Below, one piece after another: positions 6,844 through 14,516 of a stretch of 64,000 nt of DNA. The first letter of the stretch is position 1; the number at the start of each line of letters is the position of its first letter. The notes below the pieces were generated by a model. It had not been told where the DNA came from and ran no database searches. It saw nothing but the letters and a program-made list of their open reading frames with translations. The position numbers were made by a program, and so were the translations under genes. Location: NCBI GenBank assembly GCA_001447805.1, contig CP013099.1, positions 3,295,181 through 3,359,180 of the forward strand. The letters are read 5' to 3'. The DNA is from Candidatus Tenderia electrophaga. GTDB taxonomy: Bacteria > Pseudomonadota > Gammaproteobacteria > Tenderiales > Tenderiaceae.

Positions 6844-9057
6844 GTGCGCGCAGCGGCGGCGTTTAGGCGATATTGCCAAATTGCTTTATTGATCATCGGG
6901 TTGATGCTCGATGGTGGCGCCGTCGCGGCCGAAGCCAATGCCGCGTGGATCAGGATTGGTGTACTGACCAAGGGCAATGAGCCGCTGACCTTGCAGCGCT
7001 GGTCATCTACCGCTGACTATCTGCACCAGCACATTGCCGCCCGGCATTTTCGTATCGTGCCTTTGGATTTCAGTCAGATCGAGGCCGCCGTCAGCGGCGC
7101 CGAGATCGATTTCTTGCTCGCCAATCCCGCCATTTTCGCCGAGATGGAGACCGCCTACGGCGCCGCCGCCATGCTCACGCTTAAGCGCCGCGTGCTTGCC
7201 GAACGCTCCGCCGCTGTGTTTGCCGGGGCCATCGTCGTCAAGGCTGGGCGCCACGACCTACGTGGTATCGAACACCTAAAAAACATGCGCTTTGCAGCGG
7301 TGGATCCAACCTCCTTCGGCGGCTGGGCAATGGCCTGGCGCCAGATGAAGCTTAACGCTATCGACCCCTTTGTCGATCTTGCCGGGATTAAATTTCTCGG
7401 TTCCCACGAGGCGGTGGTGCAGGCCGTGCTCGACGGCACTGTGGATGCCGGCACGGTAAGGACAGGCGTACTGGAACAGATGGCCAGCACTGGCCGACTC
7501 GATCTGGACCAAGTACATGTCATGATGGAGCAAGGCGGCGCACTGGGCCACCCGAGCTTTGAGCTTTCGCTGTTGCATAGTACGGCGTATTACCCAGAGT
7601 GGCCGTTGGCCAGTCTGCCCCATACCGATAGCCAATTAGTGAAACAGGTGGCGCTGGCCCTGCTGGCGATGAATGCCGGTGATCCAGCCGCCCGGGCGGC
7701 TGGCATTGCCGGGTGGCAGCCGCCGGCCAATTACCTGCCGGTGCACGATTTGATGCGTGATCTGAAGCTGGCCCAATACCAGCATTTCGGCGAAGTCGAA
7801 TTGCTCGATGCAGCGCGCCAGCACTGGCGCTGGGCGGCCTTGATCGTGCTGGCCCTGCTGCTGCTCACGGCGCTGGTGGTCTATGTCTTGCGGCTCAATC
7901 GGCACAATGCCGGTATTAATCGTCGCCTGCGCACCAAGAACCAACGGATTCAAGAAAGTGAACAGCGTTTGGCGGCGATCCTGGACAATGTCCTCGAAGC
8001 GGTGGTGACCATCGACTTTGCCGGCAACATCCAGACCTTCAATCGCGCCGCCGAGATGATTTTCGGTTACCGCCAACATGAGGTCGTCGGGTGCAATGTC
8101 AGCATGCTCATGCCGGCCCCGGTCGCGGCCGGCCATGACCAATTCATTGGCAACTACATCCGCACAGGCGAGGCCACGATCATCGGTATCGGGCGTGAAA
8201 GCGAAGGCTTGCGCAAGAATGGTGAAGTGTTCCCCCTCGAACTGGCGGTCAGCGAGGTGGCGCTGCGCGGCGAACGCATGTTTGTCGGCATCCTGCGCGA
8301 CCTGAGCGAGAAGAAGGCCCATGAAGAGCGCCGTCGGCAGATGGAAAGACTGGAAGCACTATCCAAAATGGCCGGCGGTTTCGCCCACGAATTCAATAAC
8401 CTGTTGTCCAGCATTGTCGGTTATACCGATATGTTGCTACTCGAGCTGGGCGACGCTCCCGAGCGCACTGCGGATCTAAGGCAGGTGATGGATGCGGCGC
8501 TGCGCGCCAAGTTGTTGGTCAAGCAATTACTCGACGTCAGTCGCAGCGATTATGAAGCGGCCTTGGTGCTGATGCCGCAGAAGATCGTCACCGAGGTCGT
8601 GGAGCTGTTGCAGAGTCTGTTACCCGACGGTGCCGAGATTCACAGCGATCTGCAGTGCCAGGCGTGCCAGGTCCTCATGTCGCCGCTGAATTTCCAGCAG
8701 ATTGTCATGAACTTGGGTATGAACGCCATCGAGGCGCTGGCCGAGGGCGGCCGGATCGACATCAGTTTGGAATGCGGCCCACTGGACGAGCGCGTGGCGG
8801 CGGACATGGACGACCTGGCCGCCGGCGAGTATGCCGTGCTCACGGTGTCCGATGACGGCCGTGGTATAGCGGCGGAACGGTTGGCGCATATCTTCGAGCC
8901 CGTCTTTACAAATCATGACGTAGTCAAGGATCAGGTGGTCGGCCTGGCGGCCATTAAGGAGATCATCCACCGTCATCACGGCGCCGTCGAAGTACACAGC
9001 GCGCCCGGCACGGGCACCTGTTTCAAGGTCTATCTGCCCTGCACTCGGGCCGGTTAA
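6844..9057 (+). CDS. sensor histidine kinase with PhnD-like periplasmic domain and PAS
   Basis: A 737-residue membrane kinase starting at GTG 6844 after a strong AAGGGAAGGGG. Order of parts: signal anchor (about 8-27), periplasmic domain (30-325) resembling phosphate/phosphonate-binding PhnD-type proteins (DYLHQHI, IDFLLANPAIFAEM, AVDPTSFGGWAM), transmembrane helix (about 330-350), PAS (375-485), phospho-acceptor helix with FAHEFNNLLSSI (His515), and an ATPase domain with N-box MNLGMNAIEAL and DDGRGI. The ATP-lid region reads VVKDQVVGLAA where a Gly-rich GTGLGL motif is expected, so ATP binding may be altered. No response regulator gene is adjacent. Confidence 0.86.
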   Translation: MRAAAAFRRYCQIALLIIGLMLDGGAVAAEANAAWIRIGVLTKGNEPLTLQRWSSTADYLHQHIAARHFRIVPLDFSQIEAAVSGAEIDFLLANPAIFAEMETAYGAAAMLTLKRRVLAERSAAVFAGAIVVKAGRHDLRGIEHLKNMRFAAVDPTSFGGWAMAWRQMKLNAIDPFVDLAGIKFLGSHEAVVQAVLDGTVDAGTVRTGVLEQMASTGRLDLDQVHVMMEQGGALGHPSFELSLLHSTAYYPEWPLASLPHTDSQLVKQVALALLAMNAGDPAARAAGIAGWQPPANYLPVHDLMRDLKLAQYQHFGEVELLDAARQHWRWAALIVLALLLLTALVVYVLRLNRHNAGINRRLRTKNQRIQESEQRLAAILDNVLEAVVTIDFAGNIQTFNRAAEMIFGYRQHEVVGCNVSMLMPAPVAAGHDQFIGNYIRTGEATIIGIGRESEGLRKNGEVFPLELAVSEVALRGERMFVGILRDLSEKKAHEERRRQMERLEALSKMAGGFAHEFNNLLSSIVGYTDMLLLELGDAPERTADLRQVMDAALRAKLLVKQLLDVSRSDYEAALVLMPQKIVTEVVELLQSLLPDGAEIHSDLQCQACQVLMSPLNFQQIVMNLGMNAIEALAEGGRIDISLECGPLDERVAADMDDLAAGEYAVLTVSDDGRGIAAERLAHIFEPVFTNHDVVKDQVVGLAAIKEIIHRHHGAVEVHSAPGTGTCFKVYLPCTRAG

Positions 9058-9132
9058 GGCTGCTTTGAAATGAGTGTGGTCCGAGTGAGCGTGTTTGTGC
9101 TCGGATCGCGAGCGCCGCTTGAAAGGCGGGTG

Positions 9133-10296
9133 TCAGGCCGGGTCGGGCGCGACCTCGGGTTGCAACAAGGATACGATTTGGTCGCGGTTGAGGACGCCGA
9201 CCAGCTTGGCCTTGTCATTGACGATGGGCAGGTGGCGAATGTGTTTTTCATCCAGCAGAGGCAGCAGTTCGGCGATGTGCGAGTTTTCCGGTGCGGTGAT
9301 CACGGGATGGCTCATGATCTGGCCGACGACCTCCGGTTTGTCCGAGTCGGGCCCGGGTGTCGGTTTGATCAATGCCTGAATGCGTTGTTCCAGTGCGGCT
9401 TGGGGATAATCCCGGGCATGCCTGATGAAATCCTCCAGCGTGACGATGCCGATCACGTGCTGGGCGCAGTTGATGACCGGGATGGCGCTGGTGCGGTGCC
9501 GGCCCAGCCACGCCCAGGCCTCGTCCAGCGGGGTGGCGAACTCAGCCGCCAACGGGCTGGGGATCATCACATCGGAACAGCGCAGGTCGCCGAGATGGCG
9601 GCGGTGGTAATGGTGGCCGGCCTCCTGGTAGAGGCGCATCAGGTCATTCCGGTTGACGTCGATGAAGGTGTCGAAATGCTGTAGGGCATGATCCAGGTCC
9701 TGATCCTCAAAGGGCGGTTTCAGGTTCAGTTGCCGGGGTTCCTCGTCCCGCCGCAGCAGGGGTGATTCGAACCCGTCCTGACGCGGGCGACGCTGTAGCA
9801 GGATGGCCATGCCCCGTACCGCGCCATAAAGAATGACGGCATTCAGCAGTACCGGGGTGAAGACGAACAGATAGCCCAGCTGGGTGACGTCGGGGCCGGC
9901 CAGCACGGTGAGCATGGCCGTGGCGCCGCCGGGCGGATGCAGGCAGCGTAAATACTGCATGGCGAGCACGGCGCCGGTCACCGCCAGCGGGATGGCGAGC
10001 AATGGGTTGGGGATGTAAAGCGCGCATGTGACGCCGATGCCGGCACAGATCAAATGGCTGCCGAGCAGCGGCCAGGCCCGGTTCATGGGGCTTGAGGGGA
10101 TGGCGACCAGCAAGACAGTGGAGGCGCCCATGGAGGCGACGATGAAGGGTGCCGTGCCGGGGGAGAGAAAGCGGTAGCTGATCCAGGTCACCACGCCCAT
10201 GGCGATCAGCGCGGCGAGTGAGCTGAGCAGCATGTCGCGGTGGCTGAGATCCTGTTGGCCGGCCAGTCTGTGGAAAAGTGTACGCAAAAAGGCCAC
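9133..10296 (-). CDS. HPP family membrane protein with two CBS domains
   Basis: A 387-residue protein starting at GTG 10296 (AGGAT nine bases upstream). The N-terminal half has four or five membrane helices and the namesake motif CLHPPGGATAM (His120-Pro122). The C-terminal half carries two CBS domains: CSDVMIPSP to IVTLEDFIRHA, and IMSHPVITA to LVGVLNRDQIVSLL. CBS pairs usually bind adenine nucleotides and gate transporters. HPP proteins without CBS have been linked to nitrite transport in plastids and cyanobacteria; a regulated anion channel is a reasonable guess but not shown here. Confidence 0.85.
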   Translation of the reverse strand: MAFLRTLFHRLAGQQDLSHRDMLLSSLAALIAMGVVTWISYRFLSPGTAPFIVASMGASTVLLVAIPSSPMNRAWPLLGSHLICAGIGVTCALYIPNPLLAIPLAVTGAVLAMQYLRCLHPPGGATAMLTVLAGPDVTQLGYLFVFTPVLLNAVILYGAVRGMAILLQRRPRQDGFESPLLRRDEEPRQLNLKPPFEDQDLDHALQHFDTFIDVNRNDLMRLYQEAGHHYHRRHLGDLRCSDVMIPSPLAAEFATPLDEAWAWLGRHRTSAIPVINCAQHVIGIVTLEDFIRHARDYPQAALEQRIQALIKPTPGPDSDKPEVVGQIMSHPVITAPENSHIAELLPLLDEKHIRHLPIVNDKAKLVGVLNRDQIVSLLQPEVAPDPA

Positions 10297-10328
10297 AGCG
10301 GTAATATCCTGAAAATAAAGGTGTTTTT

Positions 10329-10357
10329 ATTATACATCTTTTTGTGCCAGGTCGGCA
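10329..10357 (-). promoter_or_regulatory. candidate sigma-70 promoter of the HPP-CBS gene
   Basis: On the minus strand a perfect TATAAT (plus positions 10329-10334) lies 33 bases upstream of the GTG start of the HPP gene. The -35 at 17 bases (plus 10352-10357, read TGCCGA) is poor, so the promoter may depend on an activator or on the AT-rich flank. Confidence 0.42.
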
Positions 10358-10413
10358 CCCGTCACACAGGCCCTGCCGGGGGCGGCGGCTCGCCGTTCAA
10401 GGCTTGGGCTGAA

Positions 10414-11451
10414 TCAGCGCTTGTAGCCCGTGACCATGATAAAGGGGCTGGGCGGCGCCATTTGGCGCGATTCGATGTCGACAAAGCCCACTTCGCGCAG
10501 CATCGCCTCCATCTCGGCGGTGGAATAGGAGCTGCCGCCGACGGTGTTGATGATCTGGTTGACGCCGATCAGGGCGGCCAGTTGCGGGCCTTTTTTGTCG
10601 GCGTGCAGCAGCTGTTCCTGGATCATGATGACGCCGTCTTTGTTCATGGACTCATAGCATTTCCGCAACAGCTTTTTGATGTTCTCAGGCGATTCCTGGT
10701 TGGTCATGGAGGACAGCAGCATGGCGTCGTTGCCGGAACCCAGCGAGTCGGTGTTGTAGTCGCCCGCACGCAGTTCGACCCGGTCTTGCATGCCGTACTG
10801 GTCAACGATCTCTTTGGCGATCTCGAGGTTTTGTTCGCGGTCCATGGCCACGGCCTTAAGGCCATCATACTTTTCACAGAACTTGACCGCGAAGGTGGCC
10901 GGGCCACAGCCCACGTCCATGAGTTGGGTCTTGCCGGACAGGTCAATCATGTCAGTAAGCACGTCGGACTGGGATAGGGCACGGTTGTGCATGCCCATCA
11001 TATAGTTGCGCGTTTCCTCGTCGCTGTAGGCCTGGTGCATCAGAGCCGACGGTGTACCGGTCTTGACTGTGTTATAGAGTCCGCCCCAGGCCTCGTACCA
11101 GTTCTCGAACATGTAGACGATGCCGCCCTGGTAGAACTTGCTCGATTGGGTGAGAAAGGTCTGGCTGAAGTCGTTATTGCGGAAGGTGTCGCCGTCGCGG
11201 TCGAGAAAATCCATCGACACCAGGGCGCTGAGCAGGGCGCCGAGGCAGCGGCGGTCCGACTCGGTCTCCCGGGTCAGGGTGTCCAGGTCCTTGGCCTGGC
11301 CGTCCAGCAGATTGAAAACATCCAAGCGGTTGGCGGCGTGCAAGGCACAGGACTGCCAGTAGGCCGAGGCCACCTGCATCACCCGCATCGGGTCCATTCC
11401 ATCGGGGAGTCCCCAGCCCGTGTTGTCGTTTTTATCCCATGACTCAGACAT
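10414..11451 (-). CDS. O-methyltransferase-like SAM-dependent methyltransferase
   Basis: A 345-residue protein with the two-part build of the dimeric O-methyltransferase family. There is an N-terminal winged-helix dimerisation region (about 22-100, with ALHAANRLDVFNLLDG and LGALLSALVSMDFLDRDG) and a C-terminal SAM fold with motif I LMDVGCGPATFAVKF (178-192). The segment KDGVIMIQEQLLHADKKGP and the closing MAPPSPFIMVTGYKR also fit. Relatives modify quinones, bacteriochlorophyll, carotenoids and polyketides, so the substrate is open. It stands alone, divergent from the HExxH gene, with no biosynthetic genes nearby. Confidence 0.8.
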   Translation of the reverse strand: MSESWDKNDNTGWGLPDGMDPMRVMQVASAYWQSCALHAANRLDVFNLLDGQAKDLDTLTRETESDRRCLGALLSALVSMDFLDRDGDTFRNNDFSQTFLTQSSKFYQGGIVYMFENWYEAWGGLYNTVKTGTPSALMHQAYSDEETRNYMMGMHNRALSQSDVLTDMIDLSGKTQLMDVGCGPATFAVKFCEKYDGLKAVAMDREQNLEIAKEIVDQYGMQDRVELRAGDYNTDSLGSGNDAMLLSSMTNQESPENIKKLLRKCYESMNKDGVIMIQEQLLHADKKGPQLAALIGVNQIINTVGGSSYSTAEMEAMLREVGFVDIESRQMAPPSPFIMVTGYKR

Positions 11452-11623
11452 TCAAACCTCACATATTCCATATAAAGCAAAATAAACACAGCACAGCAAT
11501 ATGAATCATAGGGAATTTTTTGTCCAGCCGAGGGGCGCATGGGGTTACACTGAAGACGCCCCGCCGGATTGCAGGCGTGTTCGACGGGGGTTGATTAAGC
11601 ATTTGATATAAAGAGGAATAGCT

Positions 11624-12109
11624 GTGGTGCTGAAATGCGGCGAGCTGGCGCCGCCCGAATTGCAGGCGTTGCTGGGGCGCTATGACATGGCGCTGGCGTG
11701 GGTGGCGGACGAGGCAGCGATTCCCGGCAGCTATTGGGGCGACAGCGAAGCGGGGCTGATCGCCAATCGTCTGCTGGTGCGTAACGATACGCCGCTGCAC
11801 TCGGCCTTGCATGAGGCCTGTCATTACATCTGCATGGACGGTCGGCGTCGCGCCGGCCTGCATACCGACGCCGGCGGTGGCTACGACGAGGAAAACGGTG
11901 TCAACTATTTGCAAATCCTGTTATCGGACTATATCCCTGAGTGCGGCCGGGAGCGCATGTGCGCCGACATGGACGCCTGGGGCTACTGTTTTCGTTTGGG
12001 TTCGGCGCGCGCGTGGTTTGAGCAGGATGCCGAGGACGCTCGGCAGTGGTTATTGACCCACGGCGTCATTGATGTGGCGGACCGGCCGCGCTGGCGTCTG
12101 CGGGCATAA
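11624..12109 (+). CDS. conserved protein with HExxH zinc-metalloprotease-like motif
   Basis: A 161-residue protein starting at GTG 11624 after AAAGAGG at eight bases. The helix HSALHEACHYI contains a classical HExxH zinc-binding motif (His63, Glu64, His67). A downstream ENGVNYLQILLSDYIP helix could provide a third ligand, such as an Asp or Glu. There is no signal peptide, so it should be cytoplasmic. I recognise the pattern as a conserved hypothetical of gammaproteobacteria but know no assigned function. It could be a small metallopeptidase or a metal-binding protein. It is divergent from the O-methyltransferase-like gene. Confidence 0.68.
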   Translation: MVLKCGELAPPELQALLGRYDMALAWVADEAAIPGSYWGDSEAGLIANRLLVRNDTPLHSALHEACHYICMDGRRRAGLHTDAGGGYDEENGVNYLQILLSDYIPECGRERMCADMDAWGYCFRLGSARAWFEQDAEDARQWLLTHGVIDVADRPRWRLRA

Positions 12110-12113
12110 TGCG

Positions 12114-12129
12114 CATGTAAACATGTAAA
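12114..12129. repeat. tandem duplication of an 8-base unit
   Basis: The unit CATGTAAA occurs twice in immediate succession, just after the stop codon of the HExxH gene and 28 bases upstream of the -35 of the DUF481 gene. It may be chance or a pair of half-sites for a regulator. Confidence 0.5.
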
Positions 12130-12156
12130 TAATTGTATCCTGAGCCGACCTGCCCG

Positions 12157-12186
12157 TTGAATTGACGCGTATATTGGCCATAGAAT
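12157..12186 (+). promoter_or_regulatory. candidate sigma-70 promoter of the DUF481 gene
   Basis: TTGAAT at 12157-12162 and TAGAAT at 12181-12186 are 18 bases apart; the -10 matches five of six consensus positions. The start codon lies about 40 bases beyond the predicted transcription start, preceded by AAGGGG. Confidence 0.48.
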
Positions 12187-12233
12187 TGCAGCGACGAAAA
12201 CAATAACGATACGACATAAACTAAGGGGTAGAC

Positions 12234-12941
12234 ATGAAGAAAGCAGCTGTGCTTGTTTTGGGCGTTTTGGCGGCGGGTGCGGCCGCAGCGCAGGATGGCG
12301 GCGCTGTATGGAGCGGCGAGGCGGAGTTGGGCATTGTCGCCACCGAGGGGAATACCGAAACTCAGACCATCAACGCCAAGGCCAAGGCCGTCAACGAGCG
12401 TGACAAGTGGAAGCACCAAGCCAGTGTCGACGCGCTCAATACCGAAGACAATGATACCACCACGGCCGAGCGTTACACGCTGACCGGCAAGACCAGCTAC
12501 AAGCTCTCCGTGCGTGATTATCTGTTCGGTATTGTGACTTACGAAGACGATCGTTTCAGCGGCTACGACTGGCGCGCCAGCGAGGCGGTGGGTTACGGCC
12601 GGCGCGTGATTGCGCAGGAGGATTTGGAGCTGGACTTAGAAGCCGGTGTCGGTGCGCGCCAAAGCAAACTGGATAACGGCACCGAAGAGGACGAGGGCCT
12701 GATTCGCCTCTACGGTTTGTTGGCCTGGGACGTCAGCGATACATCGAAATTCACTCAAGAGCTGAGTTCGGAAATCGGTGAGGATACCACCATCTCCAAA
12801 TCGGTGACCGGCCTCAAATCGCAGATCAACGGTAGCTTGGCGATGAAGCTCACTTACAGTGTCAAGCACGTCTCTGACGTGCCGCCCGGCATTGAAAAGG
12901 TGGATCGCGAAACCGCCGTGACCCTGGTCTACAGCTTCTAG
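12234..12941 (+). CDS. DUF481 family outer-membrane beta-barrel protein
   Basis: A 235-residue exported protein. Residues 1-20 are a signal peptide ending AAGAAAAAQ. The mature part opens WSGEAELGIVATEGNTETQ, the hallmark N-terminus of DUF481 (YdiY-like) proteins, followed by alternating amphipathic strands with charged turns and a terminal TAVTLVYSF strand ending in Phe, the usual signal for outer-membrane barrel assembly. The family's function is unknown; some members are acid- or salt-induced. It has its own promoter candidate and no operon partner. Confidence 0.85.
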   Translation: MKKAAVLVLGVLAAGAAAAQDGGAVWSGEAELGIVATEGNTETQTINAKAKAVNERDKWKHQASVDALNTEDNDTTTAERYTLTGKTSYKLSVRDYLFGIVTYEDDRFSGYDWRASEAVGYGRRVIAQEDLELDLEAGVGARQSKLDNGTEEDEGLIRLYGLLAWDVSDTSKFTQELSSEIGEDTTISKSVTGLKSQINGSLAMKLTYSVKHVSDVPPGIEKVDRETAVTLVYSF

Positions 12942-13058
12942 CGCTATACGGAGACGAACTAAAAAACAACGTAGCACTCGCCCATGACGGCGATGGCGTT
13001 GGCCTATGAAGGCGATAACAGCGAGCTGGATGAACGTTTTCGCGAGGCGGAACGCGTT

Positions 13059-13276
13059 TCATTTTTTGCCGCGCCCATCCCCGTTGTCATATATCAACCC
13101 GAGTAACAACGGGACCCGAGGGTCGCCGTCCTGCGCCGGCCCCAGGCACTCCTTCATGGCAGCGGCGTCACTAGCGTTGTTATAGGCCCTAGTGCCGTCT
13201 GCCAGATCGGCCTGTGTCGCGATAGGCAGCGGGCCGAATGCGCATATCGCGGCGCACACAGGCTGCGGTGTTGCAT
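13059..13276 (-). pseudogene. broken Sel1-repeat protein gene
   Basis: On the minus strand an ATG at 13276 follows AGAGGACACC. It begins MQHRSLC and then loses frame within the next few bases. Shifting by one base restores a signal-peptide-like AAICAFGPLPIATQADLADG, then TRAYNNASDAAAMKECLGPA and LLLGLIYDNGDGRG, which is the recognisable start of a Sel1 repeat (LGLMYDNGxG). A stop follows at once at 13059, where an intact protein would continue with further repeats. So the gene has both a frameshift and a truncation. Neighbouring DNA shows no mobile element that would explain it. Confidence 0.6.
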
Positions 13277-13455
13277 GGTGTCCTCTGATATCGCTGGGGT
13301 CGGTCCCTTTGTCGAAAATCTGATCGTGGCAGCGCACGGGAGTTCAGACTATTATCAAATAGTCCCATCTGCTTAAGAGCTCGGTGCGCTTTTCTTCCGG
13401 GCGTGATCTAACCAAACTGTCTGAGCGCATTGCTTGTGTACGGAGAAGCTCGAAC

Positions 13456-13821
13456 GTGAAAAATCTTCTGCTTCCGCTGTTGATTAGTCTGCTGCCGGCC
13501 TGCGGCGATTCCATCGGTCATCACGAGCGTATCTTGCGTGATGATCTGGTGCAGGTGAAATATTCGGATGGGATTTCGCTATTGGAGGCGAAATATATCG
13601 CCGATGCCTATCTATATCTGCACGGTGGGCGCATCGGCAAGGCACCGCATGTCAAGGTGCGAGACGGCGGCGCGGTTTGGTTGTGTGATATTTATGGCGG
13701 GCGCGCCATTAGTCCGGAACGTGCCGACAGTCCGCCGGTAACGGTGGACAAAAAGACCGGTCACGTCAATTGGGCTGAAGGCCCCGAGTTGAGTCGGGTC
13801 GAACTACCCTTGATCCGGTGA
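13456..13821 (+). CDS. small lipoprotein, possibly NTF2/PepSY-like
   Basis: A 121-residue protein starting at GTG 13456 after GGAG at 13442-13445. Residues 1-16 are a lipoprotein signal with lipobox LLPAC (Cys16). The mature domain has the helix LLEAKYIADAYLYLHGG, then strands VKVRDGGAVWLCDIYGG and a closing VTVDKKTGHVNW. This helix-then-strand layout with a terminal 'DKKTG' hairpin resembles PepSY-like and NTF2-fold immunity-type domains, but I cannot place it firmly. The ATG-free 72 bases upstream are open but lack a ribosome site, so the longer frame is rejected. Confidence 0.62.
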   Translation: MKNLLLPLLISLLPACGDSIGHHERILRDDLVQVKYSDGISLLEAKYIADAYLYLHGGRIGKAPHVKVRDGGAVWLCDIYGGRAISPERADSPPVTVDKKTGHVNWAEGPELSRVELPLIR

Positions 13822-13873
13822 GGGCTTGGTCTTTTTTTATGGACGGCCCGCTTGCTATTCATGCTACCGTGAC

Positions 13874-13914
13874 CTCCAAGCGCGCATCCTGGATGTCCGG
13901 GCGCGGACTTGGAG
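13874..13914. repeat. imperfect inverted repeat after the RRM gene
   Basis: CTCCAAG (13874-13880) pairs with CTTGGAG (13908-13914), and GCGCG-rich inner arms extend the stem. It lies just beyond the 3' end of the minus-strand RRM gene and could act as an RNA stabiliser or weak terminator; no T-run follows on that strand. Confidence 0.4.
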
Positions 13915-13939
13915 TGGTGGGTTAAGAGGGCAATTGGGT

Positions 13940-14200
13940 TTATCTGCGTCGCCGCGATTTCTTCGGGCTTTCAAAATTTACACGCAGCGGCCGGCCGCTG
14001 AAATCCTTACCATCGAGTCCGGCGATGGCGGCGCGGGCTTCATGGCCTTCCATCTCGATAAAACCGAAGCCTTTGCACTGGGCGGAAAACACATCAGTGG
14101 CCAGTTTCAGAGAACGCACCGTGCCGAACTGGGAGAATAACTCGTGCACCTCTTTGTCGGTGGTGCTGGATGGCAGGTTGCCGACGAATAATTTTTTCAC
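13940..14200 (-). CDS. RRM-type RNA-binding protein
   Basis: An 86-residue single RNA-recognition-motif protein starting at GTG 14200 (AAGGAG seven bases upstream). RNP2 is LFVGNL (residues 4-9) and RNP1 is KGFGFIEM (43-50), followed by the usual AIAGLDGKDFSGRPLRVNF and a basic SPKKSRRRR tail. Such small RRM proteins are common in cyanobacteria and scattered proteobacteria and are often cold-induced. It lies 109 bases downstream of a cold-shock protein gene on the same strand, with a strong terminator between them, so it is probably transcribed separately. Confidence 0.92.
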   Translation of the reverse strand: MKKLFVGNLPSSTTDKEVHELFSQFGTVRSLKLATDVFSAQCKGFGFIEMEGHEARAAIAGLDGKDFSGRPLRVNFESPKKSRRRR

Positions 14201-14251
14201 GTCAATTCTCCTTAGTGACTGACTGAGTGAGGGGGCGCTTGGACGGGCGCG

Positions 14252-14284
14252 GAAAAAAAGACCCCCGCTGTGACAGCGGGGGTC
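14252..14284 (-). terminator. intrinsic terminator of the cold-shock gene
   Basis: An 11-base-pair perfect stem (14260-14270 with 14274-14284) with a three-base loop is followed on the minus strand by a run of seven T (plus 14253-14259). It lies 25 bases after the stop of the cold-shock gene. Confidence 0.92.
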
Positions 14285-14309
14285 TGCTTATCTGATGGCT
14301 AATGGCCAA

Positions 14310-14516
14310 TCAAACTTGCGGCTGAACTTGCGCAGCTTGCAGGCCTTTGGGGCCTTTTTCCACTTCGTAGTTGACAGTCTGGCCTTCGGCCAAGGTCTTG
14401 AAGCCATTGCCGGTAATGGCGCTGAAGTGTACGAACACGTCGTCGCTGCCGTCGCTTGGAGAGATAAAGCCGAAACCCTTGGCCTCGTTAAACCATTTAA
14501 CAGTACCTGTATTCAT
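14310..14516 (-). CDS. cold-shock domain protein (CspA family)
   Basis: A 68-residue single cold-shock domain that binds single-stranded RNA and DNA and melts RNA structure. It opens [17 protein letters not shown] with RNP1 KGFGFIS (13-19), has RNP2 VFVHF (27-31) and ends [10 protein letters not shown], all standard. The start follows GAGG at a good distance. It has a long 5' region free of genes and its own terminator, the normal arrangement of a cold-inducible csp gene with a regulatory leader. Which CspA paralogue it is cannot be told. Confidence 0.95.
   Translation of the reverse strand: MNTGTVKWFNEAKGFGFISPSDGSDDVFVHFSAITGNGFKTLAEGQTVNYEVEKGPKGLQAAQVQPQV

Noticed and set aside
12984-13106. 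Plus-strand frame of 40 codons starting MTAMALAYEGDNSELDE
   Set aside because: It has a protein-like look but lacks a ribosome site, overlaps the Sel1 remnant on the other strand, and I can place it in no family; probably antisense to decayed coding DNA.
13347-13364. Short hairpin GACTATT-ATCA-AATAGTC
   Set aside because: Seven base pairs with no T-run and no gene end next to it; chance is likely.
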